A stretch of DNA of 9,179 bases from assembly GCA_002730485.1 (NCBI GenBank), contig PCAH01000200.1:1-9179 (forward strand). Reading direction: 5' to 3'. The DNA is from Dehalococcoidia bacterium. Its GTDB lineage: Bacteria > Chloroflexota > Dehalococcoidia > UBA3495. A program made the position numbers and the translations under genes. Shown piece after piece: positions 1 through 5,041 of this stretch. The number at the start of each line of letters is the position of its first letter. Position 1 is the first letter of the stretch. The notes beneath the pieces were generated by a model. That model did not search any database and had not been told where the DNA came from. It worked only from the letters and a program-made list of their open reading frames with translations.

Positions 1-363
1 CCCGTTCAGCTTGAAGTTGGTGTGCAGTTCGTTCCCTGCCGTTCGGTCTTTTCCGGAGGCGAACACCACGAGGTATTTCCTTGGGCCAAGAGTTACGTTT
101 GGGAAACGCCATTTGTCGAGCGACTCGGCATCGTCGGTCAGCGTCCAGCCATTCAGCGAGACCGCCTTCGCACCGGGATTGTAAATCTCGATCCAGTCCG
201 TCGCTTCTCCGTCTCTGTCGGCCAGGCCGCGATTGTTCACCGCCAGGAACTCATTGATCCGCGGCTCGGCAAACATTGGCCGGGCCAGCGCCCACAGGCC
301 AAGCAGGATTGTCATCGCACAGGAGCAGCGCTTGGCCTGAAGACTCGAGGAGAACCATTTCAT
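1..363 (-). CDS. Exported lamin-tail-domain (LTD) protein, N-terminal part only
   Basis: This gene reads leftward and runs off the window, so about 121 N-terminal residues are visible. From the ATG at 363-361 the protein opens with a positively charged stretch and a hydrophobic core (MTILLGLWALARPMFA, about residues 17-32), a good Sec signal peptide with likely cleavage after the final Ala. The mature part starts EPRINEFLAVNNRGLADRDG and continues with DWIEIYNPG, VSLNGWTLTDD and KYLVVFASGKDR. That is the pattern of the lamin tail domain (PF00932), an immunoglobulin-like fold. In bacteria such domains sit in large secreted or surface proteins, often with CotH-like or hydrolase domains; what follows here cannot be seen. 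A second in-frame ATG at 315-313 would give a shorter, still plausible signal peptide. No clear ribosome-binding site precedes either. It diverges from the DUF1080 gene. Confidence 0.85.
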   Translation of the reverse strand, partial: MKWFSSSLQAKRCSCAMTILLGLWALARPMFAEPRINEFLAVNNRGLADRDGEATDWIEIYNPGAKAVSLNGWTLTDDAESLDKWRFPNVTLGPRKYLVVFASGKDRTAGNELHTNFKLNG

Positions 364-464
364 CCGGCGCAATGCTACTGCCCGAGGACACGATTGGCCA
401 AGCGCGGAACCTTTTGTGTTTTATCTGTTTACAGGCAGCCTCTTTGCTTTAGAGTGCCCGCCCC
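364..464. promoter_or_regulatory. Divergent intergenic region between the LTD and DUF1080 genes
   Basis: The 101 bases between two divergent starts must carry the leftward promoter, and probably the rightward one. The right half is AT-richer (about 410-450) and contains TGTTTACA and TTTAGAGT at roughly promoter spacing, but the match to a sigma-70 consensus is weak and I do not assign boxes. A copy of the iterated palindrome (core 394-401) lies on the left side. No Shine-Dalgarno is visible before the ATG at 465. Confidence 0.4.
394..404. repeat. Iterated palindrome copy, TTGGCCAAGCG, intergenic
   Basis: Perfect 8-base palindrome TTGGCCAA at 394-401 followed by GCG, in the divergent spacer. 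It is one of six exact copies of the core in this window. Confidence 0.7.
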
Positions 465-1118
465 ATGAACAGATACCTATTGATGGCAATGTTGGTGGCT
501 CCGTTGGCGGTAATTGGCGCAGACGAGGCCAAGGGCAAAAAGAAGAGTGAAAAGGGATTTATAAGCCTATTCGATGGCAAGTCGCTCAAGGGCTGGAAAA
601 TTAACAAGGAAAGCCCCAAGTCGATTATAGTCAAGGAGGGCAATATCGTCATCGACGGGCCCCGGGCGCATCTCTTCTACGACGGCGAGGTGGAGAATCA
701 TGACTTCAAAAACTTCGTACTCCGCGCCCAGGTGAAAACTTTCCCGAAGGCCAACTCCGGCATCTATTTCCATACCAAGTACGAGGATTCCGGTTGGCCA
801 TATGCAGGCTTTGAGGCGCAGGTGAACAACACCCACGGCGACCCAAAAAAGACCGGCGGTCTCTATGCCGTGAAGGACGTCAATCCCGCCCCGGCTAAGG
901 ACGGGGAATGGTTCGACTACGAGATTCGCGTCAAAGGCAAGAAGGTCAACATCAAGATCAACGGCAAGGTTACCTCAAGCTGGACCGAGATCCCGAATGC
1001 CCCACATCTCAAGTCGATGCCCGGTCGCAAGCTTGGAAGTGGCACCTTCGCTCTGCAGGCTCACGATCCGAAGAGCGTCGTCCACTATCGCAACATCCGC
1101 GTCAAGCCGCTCAAGTAA
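465..1118 (+). CDS. Secreted DUF1080 / 3-keto-disaccharide hydrolase-domain protein
   Basis: The 217-residue protein starts with a short signal peptide (residues 1-19, MNRYLLMAMLVAPLAVIGA) and a Lys-rich linker (20-30). A single DUF1080 domain (PF06439) fills the rest. It opens with the family's typical GFISLFDGKSLKGWKI (31-46) and continues with SGIYFHTKY (98-106), GFEAQVNN (115-122), GGLYAV (131-136), a DYEIRVKGKKVNIKINGK strand pair (151-168) and the closing GTFALQAHDPKSVVHYRNIRV (193-213). The fold is a concanavalin/LamG-like beta sandwich. Family members act on 3-keto-glycosides or bind carbohydrate, and are greatly expanded in Verrucomicrobiota and Planctomycetota. The length suits a single-domain member. 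The actual substrate cannot be read from the sequence. The ATG at 465 fits the signal peptide, though no Shine-Dalgarno is seen. Confidence 0.88.
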   Translation: MNRYLLMAMLVAPLAVIGADEAKGKKKSEKGFISLFDGKSLKGWKINKESPKSIIVKEGNIVIDGPRAHLFYDGEVENHDFKNFVLRAQVKTFPKANSGIYFHTKYEDSGWPYAGFEAQVNNTHGDPKKTGGLYAVKDVNPAPAKDGEWFDYEIRVKGKKVNIKINGKVTSSWTEIPNAPHLKSMPGRKLGSGTFALQAHDPKSVVHYRNIRVKPLK

Positions 1119-1143
1119 CCGCTTGGCCAGGCGGACGCCGCCT
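1119..1143 (+). promoter_or_regulatory. Two overlapping, mutually exclusive hairpins ahead of trpC
   Basis: The 29-base DUF1080-trpC spacer holds two stems. The first is CCGCTTGGCCAGGCGG (1119-1134), a degenerate copy of the iterated palindrome that folds with 6 pairs (one G-U) and a GGCC loop. The second is AGGCGG-ACG-CCGCCT (1129-1143), with 6 perfect pairs. They share 1129-1134, so only one can form at a time. The second ends four bases before the GTG start, where a ribosome-binding site would be. There is no T-tract, so this is not a terminator. Whether it regulates anything is inference. Confidence 0.35.
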
Positions 1144-1147
1144 CCCG

Positions 1148-1945
1148 GTGAATATCCTCGATAAGATCGTTGCCCATAAGCGCAGCGAGCTAGGGCATCT
1201 TCCCGAGGTATCGGTGAGCGTTGAGTTGTTGCGGGCGGCTATCGCCCAGCATGGCCCGAGGCGGGATTTCATTGGTGGGTTGCTCGATCCCCGGAAGGGC
1301 AACATTGGCCTTATCGCCGAGGTGAAAAAAGCCTCACCTTCCGAGGGTGTCATCCGCCATGACTTCGATCCGGTTGCCATCGCAAAAACCTACGAGGACG
1401 CAGGTGCCAGTTGCCTGTCGGTACTGACCGACCGGGAGTTTTTTCAGGGTTCGCTCGACTATTTGCGCGCCATCCGTGAGGCTGTTTCGCTTCCACTTCT
1501 GCGCAAGGATTTCATGATCGACGAGCGGCAGTTGCCGGAGGCGGTCGAGCACGGGGCGGACGCCATCCTGCTTATAGTGGCCTGCCTCGACGACCAGATG
1601 CTTGGCCACCTGCATCGCTTGGCTACCGGGGCCGGACTGGCGGTGCTGGTGGAGGTGCATAACGAGCACGAACTTGATCGCGCACTGGACATCGACGCCC
1701 GGCTGATCGGCGTCAATAATCGCGATCTATCGACATTCACCGTCGATCTCGGCACCACCGAGCGCTTGGCCAAGCGCTTGGCTGCGAGCGGCGTCTCCGA
1801 AAAAGTGCTCGTCGCTGAGAGTGGTATCCAAACCCGTGCCGATGTAGAGCGCTTGGAGGCATGTGGTGCCGGAGCCATCCTCGTTGGCACCGCCCTCATG
1901 CGCCAACCCGACATCGCGTCCAAGGCTACCGAGTTGCTCGGCTAA
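1148..1945 (+). CDS. trpC: Indole-3-glycerol phosphate synthase
   Basis: TrpC closes the indole ring in tryptophan biosynthesis: CdRP becomes indole-3-glycerol phosphate plus CO2 and water, in the cytoplasm. From the GTG at 1148 the product has 265 residues, normal for a monofunctional enzyme, and starts [15 protein letters not shown], the usual N-terminal helix. The (beta/alpha)8 motifs are all present: [14 protein letters not shown] (56-69, with catalytic Glu58 and Lys60), [12 protein letters not shown] (91-102), LLRKDFMID (117-125, catalytic Lys120), VEVHNEHEL (168-176, Glu169), [15 protein letters not shown] (187-201), VAESGI (222-227) and [11 protein letters not shown] (242-252) for phosphate binding. 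The open frame extends upstream into the DUF1080 gene, but the family N-terminus fits this GTG. No other trp gene is in the window. Its stop overlaps that of pspF. An iterated palindrome copy encodes part of Arg-Leu-Ala-Lys-Arg (206-210). Confidence 0.95.
   Translation: MNILDKIVAHKRSELGHLPEVSVSVELLRAAIAQHGPRRDFIGGLLDPRKGNIGLIAEVKKASPSEGVIRHDFDPVAIAKTYEDAGASCLSVLTDREFFQGSLDYLRAIREAVSLPLLRKDFMIDERQLPEAVEHGADAILLIVACLDDQMLGHLHRLATGAGLAVLVEVHNEHELDRALDIDARLIGVNNRDLSTFTVDLGTTERLAKRLAASGVSEKVLVAESGIQTRADVERLEACGAGAILVGTALMRQPDIASKATELLG
1761..1778. repeat. Iterated palindrome copy inside trpC, 18-base perfect palindrome
   Basis: AGCGCTTGGCCAAGCGCT is a perfect palindrome, the longest in the set. 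It continues with TTGG, so a second palindrome, CCAAGCGCTTGG (1771-1782), overlaps it. In the trpC frame it is read cgc-ttg-gcc-aag-cgc (R-L-A-K-R). Confidence 0.75.
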
Positions 1946-2988
1946 AGCGTGTCCTTGTGCCTTCGGTACAGGGCGCGGAACTGGTGGTAGGTCAGGCCAA
2001 GCAGTTTGGCGGCATTGCCTTGGTGGTGGCGGGCTTTGGCCAGCGCTTGGCCAAGCGCGCGGCGCTCAAGTTCGCGAACGGCCTCAGGGAGGGAGCGGTC
2101 ACCGAGTTGAAAGGCATTCGCTTGGCCCGGCGACTCTGAGGATGGGGAGGGTCGTGGGGGGGCGGCGTCACGCGGCGAACCTGAACAGAATGGGTCAAAA
2201 TCAATTTTGGTGATTATCTCCCCCTCGCACTGGTACACAGCCCGCTCGACGGCATTTTTGAGTTGGCGGACATTGCCGGGCCAGTCGTAGCGCTCCATCC
2301 GCTGAATAACACTTTCCGCGAACGCTGGCGCTTGGCCAAGGCGCAGTTCCAGCGCCATTCGCTCGGCGAAATGATGCGCCAGCAGCATCACATCACCGTG
2401 CCGTTCGCACAACGGAGGCAGTGCCAGCACGTCGAACGACAAACGATCGAGCAGATCGGCCTTGAATTGACCGTCTTGAACCAAGCGCGGCATGTCAGCA
2501 TTGGTGGCGCCGACAATGCGTGTATCCACCTCCACGCTCGTTGTGCCGCCCACACGCTCGAACGTGCCGTACTCCACCATCCGCAGAATCTTTTCCTGCA
2601 CTGGCATCGGGATTAGGCCGATCTCATCGAGGAAGAGTGTTCCCTCGTTGGCCGACTCGAAACGGCCTTGGCGGCGTTGATTGGCTCCGGTGAAGGCCCC
2701 TGCCTCGTGGCCGAACAACTCGGACTCCATCAGCGAGGGCGAAAGCGCAGCGCAGTTCAGGGCAACCAGCGGCCCCTGCCAGCGTTCGGAGAGAAAGTGT
2801 AACCTATTAGCGGCCAATTCCTTGCCGGTTCCGCGCTCGCCAACCAAAAGCACCGGCCGATTCACCTTGGCTACTCGGGATAGGTGCTGCTGAAACTCAA
2901 GAAAAGCCTCCGAACGTCCAAGCGGTTCTGGGACTCGCAACTGGATAACATTTGCACAGCGATGCATATGGCGTAGGATGCCAAACAT
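1942..2988 (-). CDS. pspF: PspF, sigma-54 enhancer-binding activator of the phage-shock operon
   Basis: PspF is an AAA+ ATPase that remodels sigma-54 RNA polymerase at psp promoters and is inhibited by PspA. From the ATG at 2988 it has 348 residues. It lacks a receiver domain, as in E. coli PspF (325 residues). Visible motifs: [11 protein letters not shown] (Walker A), [11 protein letters not shown] (the sigma-54-contacting GAFTGA loop), GTLFLDE (Walker B), VGATNAD (sensor I) and [10 protein letters not shown] with one arginine finger. [13 protein letters not shown] is sensor II. A Pro/Ser-rich linker then leads to a Fis-type helix-turn-helix, [17 protein letters not shown], near-identical to the E. 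coli one. The other arginine-finger site is Lys (FKADLLDR). Start choice is uncertain: ATG 2967 would align better with the short E. coli N-terminus, and a TTG at 3024 would extend it; none has a Shine-Dalgarno. It is divergent from pspABC, as in Proteobacteria. Confidence 0.93.
   Translation of the reverse strand: MFGILRHMHRCANVIQLRVPEPLGRSEAFLEFQQHLSRVAKVNRPVLLVGERGTGKELAANRLHFLSERWQGPLVALNCAALSPSLMESELFGHEAGAFTGANQRRQGRFESANEGTLFLDEIGLIPMPVQEKILRMVEYGTFERVGGTTSVEVDTRIVGATNADMPRLVQDGQFKADLLDRLSFDVLALPPLCERHGDVMLLAHHFAERMALELRLGQAPAFAESVIQRMERYDWPGNVRQLKNAVERAVYQCEGEIITKIDFDPFCSGSPRDAAPPRPSPSSESPGQANAFQLGDRSLPEAVRELERRALGQALAKARHHQGNAAKLLGLTYHQFRALYRRHKDTL
2043..2058. repeat. Iterated palindrome copy inside pspF (linker/HTH coding part)
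   Basis: GCGCTTGGCCAAGCGC is a 16-base perfect palindrome. In the pspF frame (minus strand) it reads ctt-ggc-caa-gcg (L-G-Q-A), a different frame and peptide from the trpC copy. A half-copy, TTTGGCCAGC, lies just before it (2035-2044). Confidence 0.75.
2328..2344. repeat. Iterated palindrome copy inside pspF (AAA+ coding part)
   Basis: GCGCTTGGCCAAGGCGC contains the 10-base palindrome CTTGGCCAAG (2331-2340). On the minus strand it again encodes L-G-Q-A, in a surface-type segment near the end of the AAA+ domain ([10 protein letters not shown]). Confidence 0.7.
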
Positions 2989-3032
2989 AAAACAAAAATA
3001 CAATAAAACGGTATAAAAAACCAAAATAACTT

Positions 3033-3064
3033 AATGATGTTTTTTATGTTAAATCATTCTGTTG
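3033..3064. promoter_or_regulatory. Candidate PspF enhancer / bending region between pspF and pspA
   Basis: The AT-rich divergent spacer contains an inverted repeat AATGAT (3033-3038) / ATCATT (3053-3058), about 60-85 bases upstream of the predicted pspA start point, where an enhancer for PspF is expected. A13-base stretch (3052-3064, AATCATTCTGTTG) fits the IHF consensus WATCAANNNNTTR with one mismatch, and in E. coli IHF bends the DNA between enhancer and promoter. Both calls rest on position and weak sequence match; E. coli's own enhancer sequence is not obviously conserved here. The pspF promoter must also lie in roughly 2990-3050. Confidence 0.3.
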
Positions 3065-3090
3065 CAGTTGTTTAATCTTTTTATGTCACG

Positions 3091-3107
3091 TTGGCATGAG
3101 GCTGGCT
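3091..3107 (+). promoter_or_regulatory. Sigma-54 promoter of the pspABC operon
   Basis: TTGGCATGAGGCTGGCT matches the sigma-54 (-24/-12) consensus TTGGCACG-N4-TTGCW at most positions. It has the invariant GG (3093-3094) and GC (3105-3106) exactly 10 bases apart. Transcription would start near 3118, leaving a leader of about 38 bases before pspA. Its position beside a PspF gene, upstream of pspA and downstream of an AT-rich inverted repeat, makes the assignment coherent. Confidence 0.8.
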
Positions 3108-3155
3108 AGAGGTGTTAGCAGATTGCGACTCAATCGAATAAAGAAAGGATGAACA

Positions 3156-3827
3156 ATGGGAATATTCACTCGATTCAAGGACATCGTTAGTTCCAACATT
3201 AATGCCGTGCTGGATCAGGCGGAGGATCCGGAAAAAATGATCCGGTTAATGGCTCAGGAGATGGAGGACACCTTGGTGGAGATGAAGGCGTCCTGTGCCA
3301 GCGCGATGGCCAATCGAACTCGTTTGGGCAGGACACTTGAGGACGCCAAGGAGAAGGCAAAACGCTGGACTGAAAAGGCAGAATTGGCAGTAGGCAAGGG
3401 GCGGGAGGACTTGGCGCGAGAGGCATTGCTGGAAAAGCGTCACCATAGGGAACAGGCCAAGAAACTGGAGAGTGATTTCTCGGAGATGGAGGGAATTATC
3501 GGGCAGTACCAGCAGGATATCGCTGAATTGGAGGAAAAACTCGAGGCGATCCGAGATCGTTACAAGGTTTTGGCAGAGAAGGCGATACAGGCAAAAAAAA
3601 GCAAGCAGGCAAGAGAGCAGGTTCGTGAGGCGGACGGTACCAGTGTTTTTCTGCGGTTCGAGCAAATGTTGCACCGGGTTGACCGGATGGTGGCCGAAGC
3701 CGAACTGGCACGAGCACGGAATAGTTCACTGGACAAGGAATTCGCTGAACTCGAAACTGATGAGGAACTGGAGATAGAACTGGAGGAGTTGAAGGGAAAA
3801 ACAGCTAAACAGGGTGAGCCGGCTTGA
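3156..3827 (+). CDS. pspA: PspA, phage-shock protein A (ESCRT-III/IM30 family)
   Basis: PspA is a peripheral inner-membrane protein that oligomerises on stressed membrane to limit proton leak, and in resting cells binds and inhibits PspF. The 223-residue length matches E. coli PspA (222). The N-terminus MGIFTRFKDIVSSNINAVLDQAEDPEKMIR (1-30) carries the amphipathic membrane-binding helix and the conserved AEDPEK turn. LMAQEMEDTLVEMK (31-44) and EKAELAVGKGREDLAREALLEK (73-94) are near-identical to the E. coli protein, and long coiled coil fills about 25-185. The end, SLDKEFAELETDEELEIELEELK (191-213), is the family's acidic C-terminal helix. The ATG at 3156 follows a good Shine-Dalgarno, AAGGA (3145-3149), six bases upstream, the clearest one in the window. 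It is first in the operon behind the sigma-54 promoter. Confidence 0.97.
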   Translation: MGIFTRFKDIVSSNINAVLDQAEDPEKMIRLMAQEMEDTLVEMKASCASAMANRTRLGRTLEDAKEKAKRWTEKAELAVGKGREDLAREALLEKRHHREQAKKLESDFSEMEGIIGQYQQDIAELEEKLEAIRDRYKVLAEKAIQAKKSKQAREQVREADGTSVFLRFEQMLHRVDRMVAEAELARARNSSLDKEFAELETDEELEIELEELKGKTAKQGEPA

Positions 3828-3836
3828 GCGGGGAAG

Positions 3837-3884
3837 AGTTCGGGCTGGCAGCGGGAGTCAGTCGGCGTAATATGTGCCCGAACT
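3837..3884 (+). promoter_or_regulatory. Inverted repeat between pspA and pspB
   Basis: AGTTCGGGC (3837-3845) and GCCCGAACT (3876-3884) are perfect 9-base complements separated by 30 bases, filling the pspA-pspB gap. In mRNA this would be a stable stem ending eight bases before the preferred pspB ATG (3892). There is no T-run, so termination is unlikely. A 3'-end stabiliser favouring pspA over pspBC, or control of pspB translation, would fit; neither can be proved from sequence. Confidence 0.45.
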
Positions 3885-3891
3885 TGGTCGG

Positions 3892-4152
3892 ATGAATGAG
3901 ATGATTGAAATGTTGGGGATGTCGGGTGCCTTCGAGATTGTGGCTCTGGTTTTCTTCTTTGCCATCGGTTTGCCGGTCATTTGTGGCACCTTGATTGCGA
4001 TGGTCAAAATCTTGAAGGTCGGAGGTAGAAAAGAGCGTAAGACGACCGCCGATGAAACCCGTGTGATTCAGGATTTACACGCCGACATGGAAAAGTTGGA
4101 GAACAGGATTGAGTCTCTAGAGGGCATATTAATACAAAATAAAGACAAGTAA
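3892..4152 (+). CDS. pspB: PspB-like inner-membrane stress-sensor subunit
   Basis: PspB works with PspC in the inner membrane to relieve PspA inhibition of PspF. From ATG 3892 the protein has 86 residues (E. coli 74): one membrane segment (about 14-42, FEIVALVFFFAIGLPVICGT onward), a basic stretch GGRKERK (44-50), and a C-terminal amphipathic coiled coil. The coil, DLHADMEKLENRIESLEGIL (61-80), mirrors E. coli PspB's RMRERIQALESIL. Similarity is clear in the coil, the architecture and the pspA-B-C position; the membrane segment itself is divergent. The start is uncertain: a GTG at 3874 would add six residues but falls next to an inverted-repeat arm, and ATGs at 3901, 3910 and 3919 are also in frame. 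No convincing Shine-Dalgarno separates them. The gap to pspC is 19 bases. Confidence 0.8.
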   Translation: MNEMIEMLGMSGAFEIVALVFFFAIGLPVICGTLIAMVKILKVGGRKERKTTADETRVIQDLHADMEKLENRIESLEGILIQNKDK

Positions 4153-4171
4153 AGAGCAATATTTACATAAG

Positions 4172-4561
4172 ATGACATATAATACATTAGAAAAGGTTAG
4201 GTTGCCGGTATTCAGGTCGAAGAGTGGCTGGATATTCGGTGTTTGTGCCGGTTTTGCTCAGACATTTAACTTGTCGCTTTTCTGGGTTCGGGCACTGCTG
4301 GTTTTGGCATTTGTTTTTACAGGTTTTTTTCCCATGGGGCTGATCTATCTGCTGGCGGCTTTGCTAATGAAAGTGGAACCGCCGCGTGAGCCCAAGAGCA
4401 TGTCTGAGTGGGAATTTTACAATTCGTACGCCAGTTCAAAGAGCTTGGCCTTGGCTCGGCTCAAGCAGCGGTTTGAGCGGTTGGACAGGCGGGCGCGGCG
4501 GTTGGAGGACTTGGTGACTGCCCGGGAGTACGACTGGGATCGTCGTTTGCGTGAGGGGTGA
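4172..4561 (+). CDS. pspC: PspC, inner-membrane phage-shock sensor
   Basis: The 129-residue protein has the PspC domain (PF04024) at about 10-68: VFRSKSGWIFGVCAGFAQTF (13-32) matches the diagnostic GVCAGIAxxF. It is followed by FWVRALLVLAFVFTGFFPMG (37-56) and LIYLLAALLM (57-66), giving a re-entrant or double hydrophobic segment. The tail RLKQRFERLDRRARRLEDLVTAREYDWDRRLR (97-127) resembles the E. coli PspC end, whose ETRLREMERYVTS is followed by a basic RSRFRQL. So this is a full-length Psp-type sensor, not one of the short PspC-domain proteins common in many phyla. With PspB it should form the membrane complex that captures PspA under stress. It is last in the operon; pspD, pspE and pspG are not seen. 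The start is the only ATG fitting the domain; no Shine-Dalgarno is apparent. Confidence 0.93.
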   Translation: MTYNTLEKVRLPVFRSKSGWIFGVCAGFAQTFNLSLFWVRALLVLAFVFTGFFPMGLIYLLAALLMKVEPPREPKSMSEWEFYNSYASSKSLALARLKQRFERLDRRARRLEDLVTAREYDWDRRLREG

Positions 4562-4571
4562 TATGTCCGGG

Positions 4572-4602
4572 CACTGGCTTTTGGCCAAGCGGGGTGGTTT
4601 TT
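4572..4602 (+). terminator. Possible rho-independent terminator after pspABC
   Basis: Eleven bases after the pspC stop, CACTGGCTT (4572-4580) can pair imperfectly with AAGCGGGGTG (4587-4596) around a TTGGCC loop, and five Ts follow (4598-4602). The four loop-proximal pairs are solid; the outer stem has mismatches and one G-U pair. The inner part of the hairpin is a copy of the iterated palindrome. Confidence 0.4.
4579..4592. repeat. Iterated palindrome copy downstream of pspC
   Basis: TTTTGGCCAAGCGG, core TTGGCCAA at 4581-4588, in non-coding DNA. It overlaps the candidate terminator hairpin. A related palindrome without the GGCC centre, CAAGCGCTTG, lies at 4673-4682. Confidence 0.7.
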
Positions 4603-5041
4603 GAATCTGTGATCGTTACGCGATTTGCAGATACTTCTTTTTGAGCTAAGGCTTGGCTTGTTATCGTTTGGTCAAGCGCTTGGTTTGATCGTCTGCGCTT
4701 CTTCTTCGGTTCTTGTTATTGGCTGAGCTTTTGGTATGATTCCCCAAGTTCGACGTTTTCTGTTTGACGCTGTAGTGCAATTCCTTTAGCAAACGCGACC
4801 ACTTTTCTGGTAGTAGTGGATCTGAAAGGGATTTGTCCGGTTTCATTATTTCAGTCAGATGATGTTTGGTGGGCTACCGTTACTGGTGTCGGGATTCCGT
4901 CATTAGAAACGTTTTCAGGATGAATATGAGTTATTGCTTTTGGCTGAACTAGAATACTTTCGGCCGAAAAGAAAACTTTGGCAGGGGCTGCGTGCTGTTG
5001 AACGGATGGGCATGGATTGCCGTCCAAACTGTTGAGATAAA
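4603..5041. other. Intergenic region upstream of the pilM operon, no supportable gene
   Basis: These 439 bases show no frame with coding character in either direction; the longest open frames (minus, about 60-110 codons) have no recognisable product. Base composition is more T-rich than in the flanking genes. Visible items are CAAGCGCTTG (4673-4682), a perfect 12-base palindrome TTTCGGCCGAAA (4958-4969), and a TAGAAT (4950-4955) resembling a -10 box without a convincing -35. The region should hold the promoter and long leader of the pilM operon. Confidence 0.6.
4958..4969. repeat. 12-base palindrome upstream of pilM
   Basis: TTTCGGCCGAAA is a perfect inverted repeat 72 bases before the pilM ATG, just downstream of a -10-like TAGAAT. 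Position and symmetry would suit an operator for a dimeric repressor; no regulator is identifiable. Confidence 0.35.

Noticed and set aside
22..468. 148-codon open frame on the plus strand at the window start
   Set aside because: The minus strand here encodes a convincing signal peptide and lamin tail domain; the plus frame has no recognisable content.
1119..1147. Trp attenuator leader before trpC
   Set aside because: There is no short open frame with Trp codons and no T-run after a hairpin; only the alternative stems are real observations.
3022..3024. TTG at 3024 as the pspF start
   Set aside because: It would add an N-terminal Phe/Leu/Tyr-rich stretch encoded by promoter-like AT-rich DNA and absent from PspF proteins; ATG 2988 or 2967 is more likely.
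4661..4846. Possible small minus-strand protein in the 4603-5041 gap
   Set aside because: Charged, low-complexity sequence with no start signal, no homology I recognise and no conserved neighbour logic.
4977..4993. TGGCAGGGGCTGCGTGC upstream of pilM as a second sigma-54 promoter
   Set aside because: The spacing from GG to GC is two bases too long (12, not 10), and spacing is the strictest feature of these promoters.
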